From NCBI RefSeq assembly GCF_001294575.1, contig NZ_CP012676.1, positions 62,001-126,000 on the forward strand: a DNA stretch of 64,000 bases, in the 5' to 3' direction. A program made the translations under genes and the position numbers. This DNA comes from Pseudomonas versuta (GTDB taxonomy: Bacteria; Pseudomonadota; Gammaproteobacteria; Pseudomonadales; Pseudomonadaceae). Positions within the stretch are counted from its first letter, which is position 1, and each line of letters starts with the position of its first letter. Of the stretch, positions 21,340-30,704 are shown one piece after another. The notes beneath the pieces were generated by a model. The model worked only from the letters and a program-made list of their open reading frames with translations, ran no database searches and was not told where the DNA came from.

Positions 21340-21373
21340 GTGACCGCGGGTTTGCACGCAAGCCTGCGGTCAC
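21340..21373. terminator. Hairpin between fklB and the convergent small gene
   Basis: GTGACCGCGGGTTTGC and GCAAGCCTGCGGTCAC pair over about 15 bases with one mismatch. There is no T tract, so termination would be factor-assisted or weak. It is shared by two converging genes. Confidence 0.6.
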
Positions 21374-21383
21374 ACAAGGCTCA

Positions 21384-21656
21384 TCATATTTCCAGTTTGT
21401 CGTGATGCTCTTGAGTATCGGTCGTGCCTATGGGGCGCAATGCCCGGGCATAGCAAAACAGAAACAGATTTCGCACCAGCTCTTTGAGCACCACCGGTTC
21501 ACTTGAATTGAGCCCGTTGAAATCCAGGTCGCCCTGATCCTGTAGCTCGTTAAGCGCTTCTTCTTCCAGCACCGCACAGACTTCCCCGGTTTCCCGATGC
21601 AGGATTCGCAGATAGGGATGTGGACGGTCCAGCCAGGCATCAATTAAATAAGTCAT
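21384..21656 (-). CDS. Small conserved protein, probably iron-regulated
   Basis: 90 residues (MTYLIDAWLDRPHPYLRILH...). I recall a similar small Pseudomonas protein (PA4570) whose gene rises under iron starvation. The start at 21656 is preferred because AAGGAG is nine bases upstream; an ATG nine bases earlier abuts that site. Acidic and Leu-rich, with NELQDQGDLDFNGLNSS and KELVRNLFLFCYARALRP; no enzyme motif. A Fur-box-like palindrome lies about 30-45 bases upstream. The function is unknown. Confidence 0.82.
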   Translation of the reverse strand: MTYLIDAWLDRPHPYLRILHRETGEVCAVLEEEALNELQDQGDLDFNGLNSSEPVVLKELVRNLFLFCYARALRPIGTTDTQEHHDKLEI

Positions 21657-21683
21657 GGTCGTCATCTCCTTGATGAATACCAA

Positions 21684-21701
21684 TGAGAATAATTCTTATT
21701 C
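21684..21701 (-). promoter_or_regulatory. Candidate Fur box upstream of the 90-residue gene
   Basis: TGAGAATAATTCTTA (21684-21698) matches the 7-1-7 Fur consensus TGATAATNATTATCA at 12 of 14 informative bases, and GAATAATTCTTATTC (21687-21701) is an overlapping perfect 6-3-6 palindrome. Overlapping palindromes are typical for Fur. The position fits repression of the minus-strand gene starting at 21656. Confidence 0.7.
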
Positions 21702-21854
21702 AATTAATAGCAAGTGCCTATTGGCGGATTTGTTTTTTTTTCGGATAAAAACTGCTGCGGGTCAAAGTTGGTGGCTTTTTGATGTTGCGCGGGGGGAGGG
21801 GGGCGAAGAGGCCAGCACCTTCCTGCGCGAAACGCAGGAAGGAAGCAAGCAGGA

Positions 21855-22196
21855 TCAGACTTTGCGAACGAACTCGGACTTGAGTTTCATCGGGCCGATG
21901 CCGTCGATTTTGCAGTCGATATCATGGTCGCCATCGCACAGGCGGATGTTTTTGACCTTGGTCCCGACCTTGACCACCAGGGATGTGCCTTTGATTTTCA
22001 GGTCTTTGATCACGGTGATGGTGTCACCGTCGGTCAGGACAGTGCCTGCGGAGTCTTTATAGACTTTTACATCGCTGGCTTCTTCGGCGTCGCCATTGGC
22101 GGACCACTCATGGGCGCATTCCGGGCAGATCAGCTGGGCGCCGTCTTCGTAGGTGTATTCGGAATTGCATTTTGGGCAGGGTGGCAACGTGCTCAC
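21855..22196 (-). CDS. yjdM: Zinc-ribbon protein of the YjdM (PhnA) family
   Basis: 113 residues. An N-terminal zinc ribbon has CPKC (residue 8-11) and CPEC (25-28), followed by a C-terminal PhnA domain (about 45-113) with [40 protein letters not shown]. Originally called PhnA, but unrelated to phosphonoacetate hydrolase; the role is unknown. Normal length. It stands between the iron-linked small gene and ispB, all on the minus strand. Confidence 0.93.
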   Translation of the reverse strand: MSTLPPCPKCNSEYTYEDGAQLICPECAHEWSANGDAEEASDVKVYKDSAGTVLTDGDTITVIKDLKIKGTSLVVKVGTKVKNIRLCDGDHDIDCKIDGIGPMKLKSEFVRKV

Positions 22197-22280
22197 TAAA
22201 GCTCCTTAAGAGTCAGGATGGCTAAAAGGCACGCATTATATAGGGTTTTGTTGGTGGGCGGTGGTTAGGGGTGTAATGAA

Positions 22281-22312
22281 CGTGTGGGAGCTGGCAAGCC
22301 AGCTCCCACACG
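22281..22312. repeat. REP-like palindrome / hairpin behind ispB
   Basis: CGTGTGGGAGCTGG-CAAG-CCAGCTCCCACACG, a perfect 14-base stem three bases after the ispB stop. Related in sequence to the element at 1461. It probably also serves as the 3' end structure of the ispB transcript. Confidence 0.85.
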
Positions 22313-22314
22313 GT

Positions 22315-23283
22315 TTAGTGCGTGCGGGCGACCGCGAACTCGCTCAGTTCAACCAGTGCGTCGCGGTATTCGCTGGGCGGCAGGCTTTCAAGGCAGGCAA
22401 TGGCCCGGGCTACATAATCACGGGCCAGTTGTGCGGTGTAGTCCAGCGAACCGGATTCCTCCACGGCCGCGCGAATGCTCTCAAGATCCTCAATGCCGCC
22501 TTTCTGAATCGCTTTGCGAACCAGGGCAGCCTGCTCGGCCGTGCCTTCGCGCATGGTGTAGATCAGCGGCAAGGTCGGTTTACCTTCAGCCAGATCATCG
22601 CCCACGTTTTTGCCCAGGGTTTCGGCATCGCCACGGTAGTCGAGCAAGTCGTCGACCAGCTGGAACGCCACGCCCAGATGATCACCAAAGGTGCGCAGGG
22701 CTTCGCTTTGCTCTGGAGTGGCACCGGCCAGGGCTGCTGCGCTGTGGGTAGAGGCCTCGAACAGCATCGCGGTTTTGCCGCGAATCACTTCCATGTAGGT
22801 TTCTTCGGTGGTGCTGGCGTCGCGCACTTTGGACAGCTGCAGGACTTCGCCTTCGGCAATGATGCGGGTGGCTTGCGACAGGATTTTCATCACTGGCATC
22901 GAACCCAGCTCGACCATCATTTCGAAGGAGCGCGAATACAGGAAGTCGCCAACCAGTACGCTTGGCGCGTTGCCCCACGTTGCATTGGCGGTCTTGCGGC
23001 CACGGCGCATGCCGGACATGTCCACCACGTCGTCGTGTAGCAGGGTTGCGGTATGCAGGAACTCGATGGTCGCGGCCAGTAAGCGCAAGTCGTCGCCTTC
23101 GCGGCCCAGTGCCTTGCCGCACAACAACACTAATAAAGGACGCAGGCGTTTGCCGCCGGCCGAAGTGATGTAGTCGCCGATTTTTGAGACCAGCGGGACG
23201 CGTGAAGTCAGCTGTTTCTTGATGATGTCGTCGACGGCGCTAAAATCGTCCGCCACCGCGCGGTAGAAAGCTTGGGGTTGCAT
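22315..23283 (-). CDS. ispB: Polyprenyl (octaprenyl/nonaprenyl) diphosphate synthase
   Basis: 322 residues, trans-prenyltransferase supplying the side chain of ubiquinone. First aspartate-rich motif LLHDDVVDMSGMRRGR near residue 82-97, second LVDDLLDYRGD near 208-218, plus GGKRLRPLLVLL near 45-56 and GEVLQL. Cytosolic or membrane-associated. Divergent from rplU-rpmA, the arrangement found in most gamma-proteobacteria. Chain length cannot be read from the sequence; ubiquinone-9 is usual in Pseudomonas, so the product may be nonaprenyl. Confidence 0.96.
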   Translation of the reverse strand: MQPQAFYRAVADDFSAVDDIIKKQLTSRVPLVSKIGDYITSAGGKRLRPLLVLLCGKALGREGDDLRLLAATIEFLHTATLLHDDVVDMSGMRRGRKTANATWGNAPSVLVGDFLYSRSFEMMVELGSMPVMKILSQATRIIAEGEVLQLSKVRDASTTEETYMEVIRGKTAMLFEASTHSAAALAGATPEQSEALRTFGDHLGVAFQLVDDLLDYRGDAETLGKNVGDDLAEGKPTLPLIYTMREGTAEQAALVRKAIQKGGIEDLESIRAAVEESGSLDYTAQLARDYVARAIACLESLPPSEYRDALVELSEFAVARTH

Positions 23284-23362
23284 CAGCGACAGGTGCTCCA
23301 GAAGGGTTGCGCGGCATGCTAGGTCGGGGGGCAGGGCCTGTCAAGGCGCGATGGGCGGCCCC

Positions 23363-23391
23363 TTGCAACCCTGACGTGGCTTGCGTACAAT
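23363..23391 (+). promoter_or_regulatory. Sigma-70 promoter of rplU-rpmA
   Basis: TTGCAA (23363-23368), 17-base spacer, TACAAT (23386-23391). The predicted transcript has a leader of about 130 bases before rplU, long enough for regulatory structure. Confidence 0.75.
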
Positions 23392-23524
23392 CGCGCACCC
23401 TGAACTTCCTGGGCAGCACCTGCCTTACGCAATTGCACTTGGGCCGTTCCAGCCCCATGCAGCCATGCCAGCCAATACCTTTACCTATAAAGAGCTGGGT
23501 GAGCAGGATTATCGGAGAAATACC

Positions 23525-23839
23525 ATGTCGTACGCAGTAATCGTTACTGGTGGCAAGCAATACAAAGTAGCACCAGGTGAATACCTGAAGATCGAGAAAC
23601 TGGAAATCGCCACTGGCGAATCCGTAACTTTTGATCGCGTTCTGTTGGTCGCCAATGGCGACGACGTAAACATCGGCGCTCCAGTTGTTCCTGGCGCCAC
23701 TGTTGTTGCTGAAGTGATTTCCCAAGGTCGTCACGACAAGATCCGCATCATCAAGTTCCGTCGTCGTAAGCACCACATGAAGCGTATGGGCCACCGCCAG
23801 TGGTACACCGAGATCAAAATCACCGGTATTCAGGCTTAA
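23525..23839 (+). CDS. rplU: 50S ribosomal protein L21
   Basis: 104 residues, [20 protein letters not shown]..., ending [26 protein letters not shown]. Complete and of normal length. The start follows AGGA with ATTATCGGAGAAATACC. It binds 23S rRNA near L20. Followed after 34 bases by rpmA, the universal pairing. Confidence 0.98.
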   Translation: MSYAVIVTGGKQYKVAPGEYLKIEKLEIATGESVTFDRVLLVANGDDVNIGAPVVPGATVVAEVISQGRHDKIRIIKFRRRKHHMKRMGHRQWYTEIKITGIQA

Positions 23840-23873
23840 TTTCAGCCTAATTCCTCACTAGGAGAATTGACTC

Positions 23874-24149
23874 ATGGCACACAAAAAAGCTGGTGGTAGT
23901 ACCCGTAACGGTCGCGACTCAGAAGCCAAACGCCTTGGCGTGAAGATGTATGGCGGCCAGGCTATCATCCCGGGCAACATCATCGTGCGTCAGCGCGGTA
24001 CTCAGTTCCACGCTGGCTACGGCGTTGGTATGGGTAAAGATCACACCCTGTTCGCGAAAGTGGAAGGCGTGATCAAGTTCCAGGTTAAGGGCGCCTTCGG
24101 TCGTCGCTATGTAAGCATCGTTCCGAAGACTGCAGTCGTCGCGGCGTAA
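23874..24149 (+). CDS. rpmA: 50S ribosomal protein L27
   Basis: 91 residues beginning [20 protein letters not shown], with [20 protein letters not shown]. Its N-terminal tail reaches the peptidyl transferase centre. It starts without the cleavable leader found in Firmicutes. CTAGGAGAATTGACTC gives a strong ribosome site. A terminator follows 18 bases later. Confidence 0.98.
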   Translation: MAHKKAGGSTRNGRDSEAKRLGVKMYGGQAIIPGNIIVRQRGTQFHAGYGVGMGKDHTLFAKVEGVIKFQVKGAFGRRYVSIVPKTAVVAA

Positions 24150-24166
24150 AAGCTTGGTAGCTGGAA

Positions 24167-24194
24167 GAGCCCTGTCTTGCGACGGGGCTTTTTC
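24167..24194 (+). terminator. Intrinsic terminator of rplU-rpmA
   Basis: AGCCCTGTC-TTGC-GACGGGGCTTTTT. Stem with one mismatch or wobble and five T; separates the ribosomal genes from obgE. Confidence 0.75.
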
Positions 24195-24209
24195 GTTTGT
24201 GGGGTGAGT

Positions 24210-24292
24210 CTCTTGCAAAACTGTTTGTATGGGCTGCTGGCGCTGGATTTAACGGTCGTTGATTGAGGTCGCTGCGCTCATTTTTGCAAGAG
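24210..24292. repeat. Widely spaced inverted repeat before obgE
   Basis: CTCTTGCAAAA at 24210-24220 and its exact complement TTTTGCAAGAG at 24282-24292 enclose 61 bases. It lies between the rpmA terminator and obgE, where no gene is present. It could fold the obgE leader or mark an operator pair. Confidence 0.6.
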
Positions 24293-24328
24293 TCTTATGT
24301 CTTGGTTTTTATCGGCTCGTCCTGATGA

Positions 24329-25573
<1,245 letters not shown>

Positions 25574-25593
25574 TTCCTTGCAGTAAACTGAAG

Positions 25594-25617
25594 CGCCGCT
25601 CAATCGAGCGGCGTTTT
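25594..25617 (+). terminator. Hairpin terminator after obgE
   Basis: CGCCGCTC-AATC-GAGCGGCG followed by TTTT. Strong eight-base stem, short T run. Confidence 0.8.
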
Positions 25618-25696
25618 GGCATCTACGTAACGGTAATCAAAATAATTCCATGGGCAGCACTCGGTCGTGCTGCTCTCAGGCATAGGTTGGATGATG

Positions 25697-26815
25697 ATGC
25701 GGAGCAAGGTGACGGGTGCGCGGCGTTGGGTCGTAAAGATCGGCAGCGCATTGCTGACAGCGGATGGCAAGGGGCTGGATCGCGCGGCGATGGGCGTCTG
25801 GGTCGAGCAAATGGTGGCCCTGCACGAGGCAGGCGTGGAGCTGGTGCTGGTGTCTTCCGGTGCTGTCGCGGCCGGGATGAGTCGCCTTGGCTGGACAGTC
25901 CGACCCAGTGCGATGCATGAGCTGCAGGCGGCTGCGGCCATTGGTCAAATGGGGTTGGTGCAGGCCTGGGAGTCGAGCTTCGCCGAGCATTCCCGGCACA
26001 CCGCGCAAATTCTGCTGACCCATGATGACCTGTCTGACCGCAAGCGTTACCTGAATGCCCGCAGTACATTGCGTACCCTGGTTGCGTTGGGTGTGATCCC
26101 GGTTATCAATGAAAACGACACCGTGGTTACTGACGAAATCCGTTTTGGTGACAACGATACGCTGGCAGCGTTGGTGGCCAATCTGGTTGAGGCTGATCTG
26201 TTGGTCATTCTGACCGACCGCGATGGCATGTTTGATGCTGATCCGCGTAACAACCCCGATGCGAAAATGATTTACGAGGCGCGCGCCGATGACCCGGCGC
26301 TGGATGCTGTGGCGGGCGGTACTGGCGGAGCGCTCGGTCGTGGCGGCATGCAGACCAAGTTGCGTGCGGCACGCCTGGCGGCACGTTCGGGGGCGCATAC
26401 GATTATTGTTGGCGGGCGTCTGGAGCGAGTGCTGGATCGCCTGAAGGCCGGTGAGCGTCTGGGCACATTGCTGTCGCCAGAGCGTGGCATGCTGGCTGCG
26501 CGCAAGCAGTGGCTGGCCGGGCATCTGCAGACCCGCGGTACGCTGGTACTGGATGATGGCGCTGTAGCTGCGTTGTCCAAGGGCAATAAAAGTTTGCTGC
26601 CTGTGGGTGTCAAAGCGGTGCAGGGTGGCTTTCGGCGTGGCGAAATGGTGGTTTGTGTGGCGGCGGACGGTCGCGAGATTGCCCGTGGTCTGGCCAACTA
26701 CAGTGCTGGTGAAGCGCAGAAAATTATTGGGCAGTCGTCAGATGCGATTGTCAGTTTGCTGGGTTACATGGCGGAGCCGGAACTGGTTCACCGCGATAAC
26801 CTGATCCTGGTCTGA
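25697..26815 (+). CDS. proB: Glutamate 5-kinase
   Basis: 372 residues, first step of proline synthesis (glutamate to glutamyl 5-phosphate). Amino-acid kinase domain (about 1-260): [68 protein letters not shown]. The C-terminal PUA domain (about 280-365) has [14 protein letters not shown]. Start chosen as the third of three consecutive ATG codons ([13 protein letters not shown]), the usual N-terminus; the in-frame ATG at 25691/25694 would add one or two Met. It follows obgE with its own gap, a common Pseudomonas order. Confidence 0.97.
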   Translation: MRSKVTGARRWVVKIGSALLTADGKGLDRAAMGVWVEQMVALHEAGVELVLVSSGAVAAGMSRLGWTVRPSAMHELQAAAAIGQMGLVQAWESSFAEHSRHTAQILLTHDDLSDRKRYLNARSTLRTLVALGVIPVINENDTVVTDEIRFGDNDTLAALVANLVEADLLVILTDRDGMFDADPRNNPDAKMIYEARADDPALDAVAGGTGGALGRGGMQTKLRAARLAARSGAHTIIVGGRLERVLDRLKAGERLGTLLSPERGMLAARKQWLAGHLQTRGTLVLDDGAVAALSKGNKSLLPVGVKAVQGGFRRGEMVVCVAADGREIARGLANYSAGEAQKIIGQSSDAIVSLLGYMAEPELVHRDNLILV

Positions 26816-26829
26816 TTTTGAGGTGTGAC

Positions 26830-27291
26830 ATGCGCTTGATTAGCGGTTTGTTGGGGTTGATGTTGGCGATGCCGTTGCTGGCCTCTGCCGAAGAAATCGG
26901 TACGGTGTCGACGGTCTTCAAGTTTGTCGGGCCCAATGATCGCATTGTGGTCGAGGCTTTCGATGATCCCAAGGTGGATGGGGTTACCTGTTATCTGTCG
27001 CGTGCCAAGACTGGCGGCATGAAAGGCGGCCTGGGGCTGGCTGAGGATCGTGCCGAAGCCTCCATCGCGTGCCGCCAGACGGGGCCTATCAGCTTCAAGG
27101 GTGATTTGAAGGATGGTGATGAGGTGTTCAAGGAGCGCACGTCGCTGGTGTTCAAGACCATGCAGGTGGTGCGATTCCTCGACAAAAAGCGCAATACACT
27201 GGTTTATCTGGTGTACAGCGACCGCCTGATTGAAGGCAGTCCGCAGAATGCGGTGACGGCAATCCCGATTTTGCCTTGGCCGCACGAGTAA
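26830..27291 (+). CDS. creA: CreA family periplasmic protein
   Basis: 153 residues with a signal peptide ([20 protein letters not shown]). Mature part [77 protein letters not shown] is characteristic of CreA (YjgA-unrelated) proteins of unknown function. Two conserved Cys probably form a disulfide. It starts 14 bases after proB, likely the same transcript; AGGTG precedes the ATG. Confidence 0.93.
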   Translation: MRLISGLLGLMLAMPLLASAEEIGTVSTVFKFVGPNDRIVVEAFDDPKVDGVTCYLSRAKTGGMKGGLGLAEDRAEASIACRQTGPISFKGDLKDGDEVFKERTSLVFKTMQVVRFLDKKRNTLVYLVYSDRLIEGSPQNAVTAIPILPWPHE

Positions 27292-27302
27292 TTTCTTCCA
27301 AT

Positions 27303-27344
27303 AAAAAAGCTGCGATGGGGGTAGTGCCTTTCGCGGCTTTTTTT
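27303..27344 (+). terminator. Terminator of proB-creA
   Basis: AAAAAAGCTGCGA ... TCGCGGCTTTTTTT with a 15-base loop. A and T tracts on both sides make it functional in both directions. Confidence 0.75.
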
Positions 27345-27385
27345 GTGCCTGCCAAATGGCGTGGCCGTCGTGGGCTGTCATGGGT

Positions 27386-27487
27386 CTGTAGTCGCTGACG
27401 AGCGTAGCGAGGCTGTGATCGGCTGCGTGGCCGTCGTGTTGTGCGCGCGCCAGGCGCTCGATCGCAGCCTTGCGACGCTCGTCAGTG
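27386..27487. repeat. REPIN-like element, second family (TGTAGTCGCTGACG)
   Basis: Left arm CTGACGAGCGTAGCGAGGCT, continuing GTGATCG, is matched in reverse by CGATCGCAGCCTTGCGACGC followed by TCGTCAG. The opening CTGTAGTCGCTGACG also opens the element at 59851. A 13-base stretch GCGTGGCCGTCGT occurs both just before it (27358) and inside it (27425). This 230-base gap between creA and rpsT holds no gene. Confidence 0.75.
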
Positions 27488-27525
27488 GTGACGGGTCAGG
27501 AGTTCTGGCATAAATCGCAGGCAAT

Positions 27526-27553
27526 AAAAAACCGACCCTGAGGTCGGTTTTTT
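27526..27553 (-). terminator. Intrinsic terminator of rpsT
   Basis: AAAAAACCGACC-CTGA-GGTCGGTTTTTT; perfect stem with T tract in the minus-strand direction, 15 bases past the rpsT stop. Confidence 0.93.
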
Positions 27554-27567
27554 AAAAAGCTTATCGC

Positions 27568-27846
27568 TTAAGCGGCTGTCGCAAGGTTCAGTGCCTTGAC
27601 GTGGCCATTCAGGCGGCTCTTATGGCGAGCAGCTTTGTTCTTATGGATGATGCCTTTATCGGCCATACGGTCGATAACAGGAACAGCCAGAACATAAGCA
27701 GCTTGCGCTTTAGCAGCGTCTTTTGCGTCGATGGCTTTAACTACATTCTTGATGTAGGTACGAACCATGGAACGCAGGCTGGCGTTGTGGCTGCGACGCT
27801 TCTCAGCCTGTTTTGCACGTTTTTTGGCGGAAGGTGTGTTGGCCAC
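27568..27846 (-). CDS. rpsT: 30S ribosomal protein S20
   Basis: 92 residues ([20 protein letters not shown]... ending KALNLATAA), all basic helix, binding 16S rRNA. The start is GTG at 27846 with GAGGAG seven bases upstream; there is no ATG at this place. A GTG or UUG start is common for rpsT and is linked to weak initiation and autoregulation in E. coli. Monocistronic, with its own promoter and terminator. Confidence 0.97.
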   Translation of the reverse strand: MANTPSAKKRAKQAEKRRSHNASLRSMVRTYIKNVVKAIDAKDAAKAQAAYVLAVPVIDRMADKGIIHKNKAARHKSRLNGHVKALNLATAA

Positions 27847-27898
27847 CGTCGAGCTCCTCGAAAGACTTTTGGGAAATAACAAACAAAATAGGCCGCGA

Positions 27899-27927
27899 AT
27901 CATGCCGATGACGACAACTCTTGTCAA
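27899..27927 (-). promoter_or_regulatory. Sigma-70 promoter of rpsT
   Basis: On the minus strand: TTGACA (27922-27927), 17-base spacer, CATGAT (27899-27904). Consensus -35 and acceptable -10, about 55 bases ahead of the GTG start. Confidence 0.75.
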
Positions 27928-28096
27928 GGGCGATTGATACGATCCGCTGAGTGGTGGATCGAGGGAGACGGGAGATTTATTTCCGGCGCTTGACCTGTAA
28001 ACTCGCGAGCTTGGCTCTGTGCTGTTGCGGCGCGCAGTATCGCATAAGTGGGCGCTTTGTTCGCCTGCTCTTTATCTATAGGCAAAAACTCTTTCA

Positions 28097-29635
28097 ATGA
28101 ATTTGCTCAAATCGTTAGCTGCCGTCAGCTCTATCACCATGATTTCAAGGGTTTTAGGCTTTATTCGGGACACCATCATTGCGCGTACCTTTGGTGCCGG
28201 AATGGCCACGGATGCGTTCTTTATCGCCTTCAAATTGCCCAATCTGCTGCGCAGAATCTTCGCCGAGGGGGCTTTCTCTCAGGCCTTTGTGCCGATTCTG
28301 GCCGAGTACAAAAGCCAACAAGGCGAAGAAGCTACGCGCACATTTGTTGCCTACGTGGCGGGATTGCTGACTTTGGTGCTGGCCATCGTGACCATCCTGG
28401 GGATGATTGCCGCGCCCTGGGTGATTTGGGCGACGGCGCCGGGGTTTGCTACCACTCCGGAGAAGTTCGAGCTCACTTCTGACATGTTGCGGGTCACATT
28501 CCCCTATATTTTGCTGATCTCGTTGTCATCCCTGGCAGGCGCGATCCTCAATACCTGGAACCGCTTTTCGGTACCGGCCTTCGTGCCAACCCTGCTCAAC
28601 GTCAGCATGATCATTTTTGCGTTGTTCCTGACACCATACTTCGATCCGCCTGTCATGGCCTTGGGCTGGGCTGTTCTGGTCGGTGGTCTGGCGCAGTTGC
28701 TGTTTCAACTGCCCCACCTGAAAAAAATCGGCATGCTGGTGCTTCCGCGGCTCAATCTGCGTGATACCGGTGTATGGCGGGTCATGAAACAAATGCTGCC
28801 GGCCATTCTGGGTGTATCGGTCAGTCAGATTTCGCTGATTATCAACACGATCTTTGCCTCGTTCCTGGTCGCCGGGTCGGTGTCCTGGATGTACTACGCA
28901 GACCGATTGATGGAGTTGCCTTCAGGGGTTTTGGGTGTGGCGCTGGGTACCATTCTGTTGCCGACGCTGTCAAAAACCTACGCTAACAAGGATCGTCATG
29001 AATACTCGCGGATCCTCGATTGGGGCCTGCGCCTGTGCTTTGTTCTGGTATTGCCGTGCTCCCTGGCATTGGCGATCCTCGCTGAGCCGTTGACGGTGTC
29101 GCTGTTTCAGTACGGTCAGTTCAGTGCGCTGGATTCGGCCATGACTCAGCGGGCCTTGATTGCATACTCGTTCGGATTGCTCGGGATTATTTTGATTAAA
29201 GTCCTGGCTCCGGGGTTTTATGCCCAGCAAAACATCCGCACGCCGGTAAAAATTGCCGTATTTACGCTGGTCATTACTCAGTTACTCAACCTGATATTCA
29301 TTGTGCCGTTGCAGCACGCAGGCCTGGCGCTGGCCATCAGTGTCGGCGCCTGCATCAATGCCGGCTTGCTGTTTTGGCAGATACGCAAGCAGAAGCTGTT
29401 TGTCGTCCAGCCGGGCTGGGGCAAATACTTGTTCAAGCTGTTGCTGGCCGTAGGTGTGATGTCTGCTGTTTTACTGGGCTTGATGCAGTTGATGCCTGCC
29501 TGGGATCAAGGTCATATGCTGGAGCGCTTCATGCGTTTGGGCGGGTTGGTGGTTGCGGGCGTACTGGTTTATTTCGGCATGCTATTGCTGCTGGGCTTGC
29601 GTTTGAAGGATTTCGCCCGCAAGTCTCTAATGTGA
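28097..29635 (+). CDS. murJ: Lipid II flippase MurJ
   Basis: 512 residues with about 14 transmembrane helices, moving lipid-linked peptidoglycan precursor across the inner membrane. Typical N-terminus [33 protein letters not shown] with the R and D residues of the family, then [26 protein letters not shown]. Essential gene. No clear Shine-Dalgarno stands before the ATG (CAAAAACTCTTTCA). It is divergent from rpsT and upstream of ribF, the usual order. Confidence 0.97.
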   Translation: MNLLKSLAAVSSITMISRVLGFIRDTIIARTFGAGMATDAFFIAFKLPNLLRRIFAEGAFSQAFVPILAEYKSQQGEEATRTFVAYVAGLLTLVLAIVTILGMIAAPWVIWATAPGFATTPEKFELTSDMLRVTFPYILLISLSSLAGAILNTWNRFSVPAFVPTLLNVSMIIFALFLTPYFDPPVMALGWAVLVGGLAQLLFQLPHLKKIGMLVLPRLNLRDTGVWRVMKQMLPAILGVSVSQISLIINTIFASFLVAGSVSWMYYADRLMELPSGVLGVALGTILLPTLSKTYANKDRHEYSRILDWGLRLCFVLVLPCSLALAILAEPLTVSLFQYGQFSALDSAMTQRALIAYSFGLLGIILIKVLAPGFYAQQNIRTPVKIAVFTLVITQLLNLIFIVPLQHAGLALAISVGACINAGLLFWQIRKQKLFVVQPGWGKYLFKLLLAVGVMSAVLLGLMQLMPAWDQGHMLERFMRLGGLVVAGVLVYFGMLLLLGLRLKDFARKSLM

Positions 29636-29753
29636 GGTAATTGCAGGTCAGACGTCTATTTTGTTGAATTGACCTGATTTGCCTTGCGCTGTTGCCTGTC
29701 GTACCGGGCTGGGTGTGGTTATAATCGGCCACTTTATGAGCAAGAAGCGCGTT

Positions 29754-30704
29754 ATGCAGCTGGTTCGAGGCCTTCACAATCTGCGGCCCCAACATCGGGG
29801 CTGTGTCGCCACTATTGGCAACTTTGACGGTGTACACCGTGGTCACCAGGCTATCCTGGAGCGGCTGCGTGAGCGTGCACTGGAGTTGGGCGTGCCCAGC
29901 TGCGTGGTGATTTTTGAACCGCAGCCGCGCGAGTTCTTCGCCCCCGAGACCGCTCCGGCGCGTCTGGCCCGCCTGCGCGACAAGCTGCAGCTGTTGGCTG
30001 ACGCAGGGGTTGATCGGGTGTTGTGCCTGGCGTTCAATCAGCGCTTGTGCAAACTCAGTGCCGCCGAGTTCGTCGATACCATTCTTGTCGACGGCCTTGG
30101 CGTACAGCACCTGGAGGTCGGCGACGACTTCCGTTTTGGCTGTGACCGGGTCGGCGATTTTGATTTCCTGCAACAAGCTGGCGTCATGCAAAAATTTACC
30201 GTCGAAGCTGCGCAAACCGTGGAGCTAGATGGTGTACGGATCAGCAGCACCAAGGTGCGTGATGCCTTGGCCAGTGCTGACTTCGGTCTTGCAGAGCGCT
30301 TGCTTGGCCGCCCGTTTCAAATTGCCGGCAGGGTCTTGCACGGGCAGAAGCTGGCGCGCCAGCTGGGTACGCCAACTGCCAATATTCAGCTTAAGCGTCG
30401 TCGTGTGCCGTTGACCGGGGTTTATCTGGTCAGTGTTGAAATCGATGGAAAAACCTGGCCGGGCGTCGCCAATATTGGCGTCAGGCCAACCGTAGCAGGG
30501 GATGGCAGCGCCCATCTTGAAGTACATCTGTTGGATTACGCCGGCGACTTGTATGGCCGGCGTTTGACTGTGGCATTCCACCACAAGCTGCGTGATGAGC
30601 AGCGTTTCGCCTCCCTGGAGGCGCTCAAGACGGCGATCAATGCGGACGTCGCCGCCGCCCGAGCCTATTGGCTGGGTCAACCGCTTAAAAAGAGCCTGAA
30701 ATGA
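29754..30704 (+). CDS. ribF: Bifunctional riboflavin kinase / FAD synthetase
   Basis: 316 residues. N-terminal FAD synthetase nucleotidyltransferase domain (about 15-180) with [25 protein letters not shown]-terminal riboflavin kinase domain (about 185-310) with [20 protein letters not shown] and [11 protein letters not shown]. Converts riboflavin to FMN and FAD. Start [10 protein letters not shown] chosen from family length; an ATG 18 bases upstream (29736) would add MSKKRV. Its stop overlaps the ileS start (ATGA). Confidence 0.97.
   Translation: MQLVRGLHNLRPQHRGCVATIGNFDGVHRGHQAILERLRERALELGVPSCVVIFEPQPREFFAPETAPARLARLRDKLQLLADAGVDRVLCLAFNQRLCKLSAAEFVDTILVDGLGVQHLEVGDDFRFGCDRVGDFDFLQQAGVMQKFTVEAAQTVELDGVRISSTKVRDALASADFGLAERLLGRPFQIAGRVLHGQKLARQLGTPTANIQLKRRRVPLTGVYLVSVEIDGKTWPGVANIGVRPTVAGDGSAHLEVHLLDYAGDLYGRRLTVAFHHKLRDEQRFASLEALKTAINADVAAARAYWLGQPLKKSLK

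Noticed and set aside
29636..29753. FMN riboswitch before ribF
   Set aside because: The gap is too short and lacks the conserved RFN-type segments.
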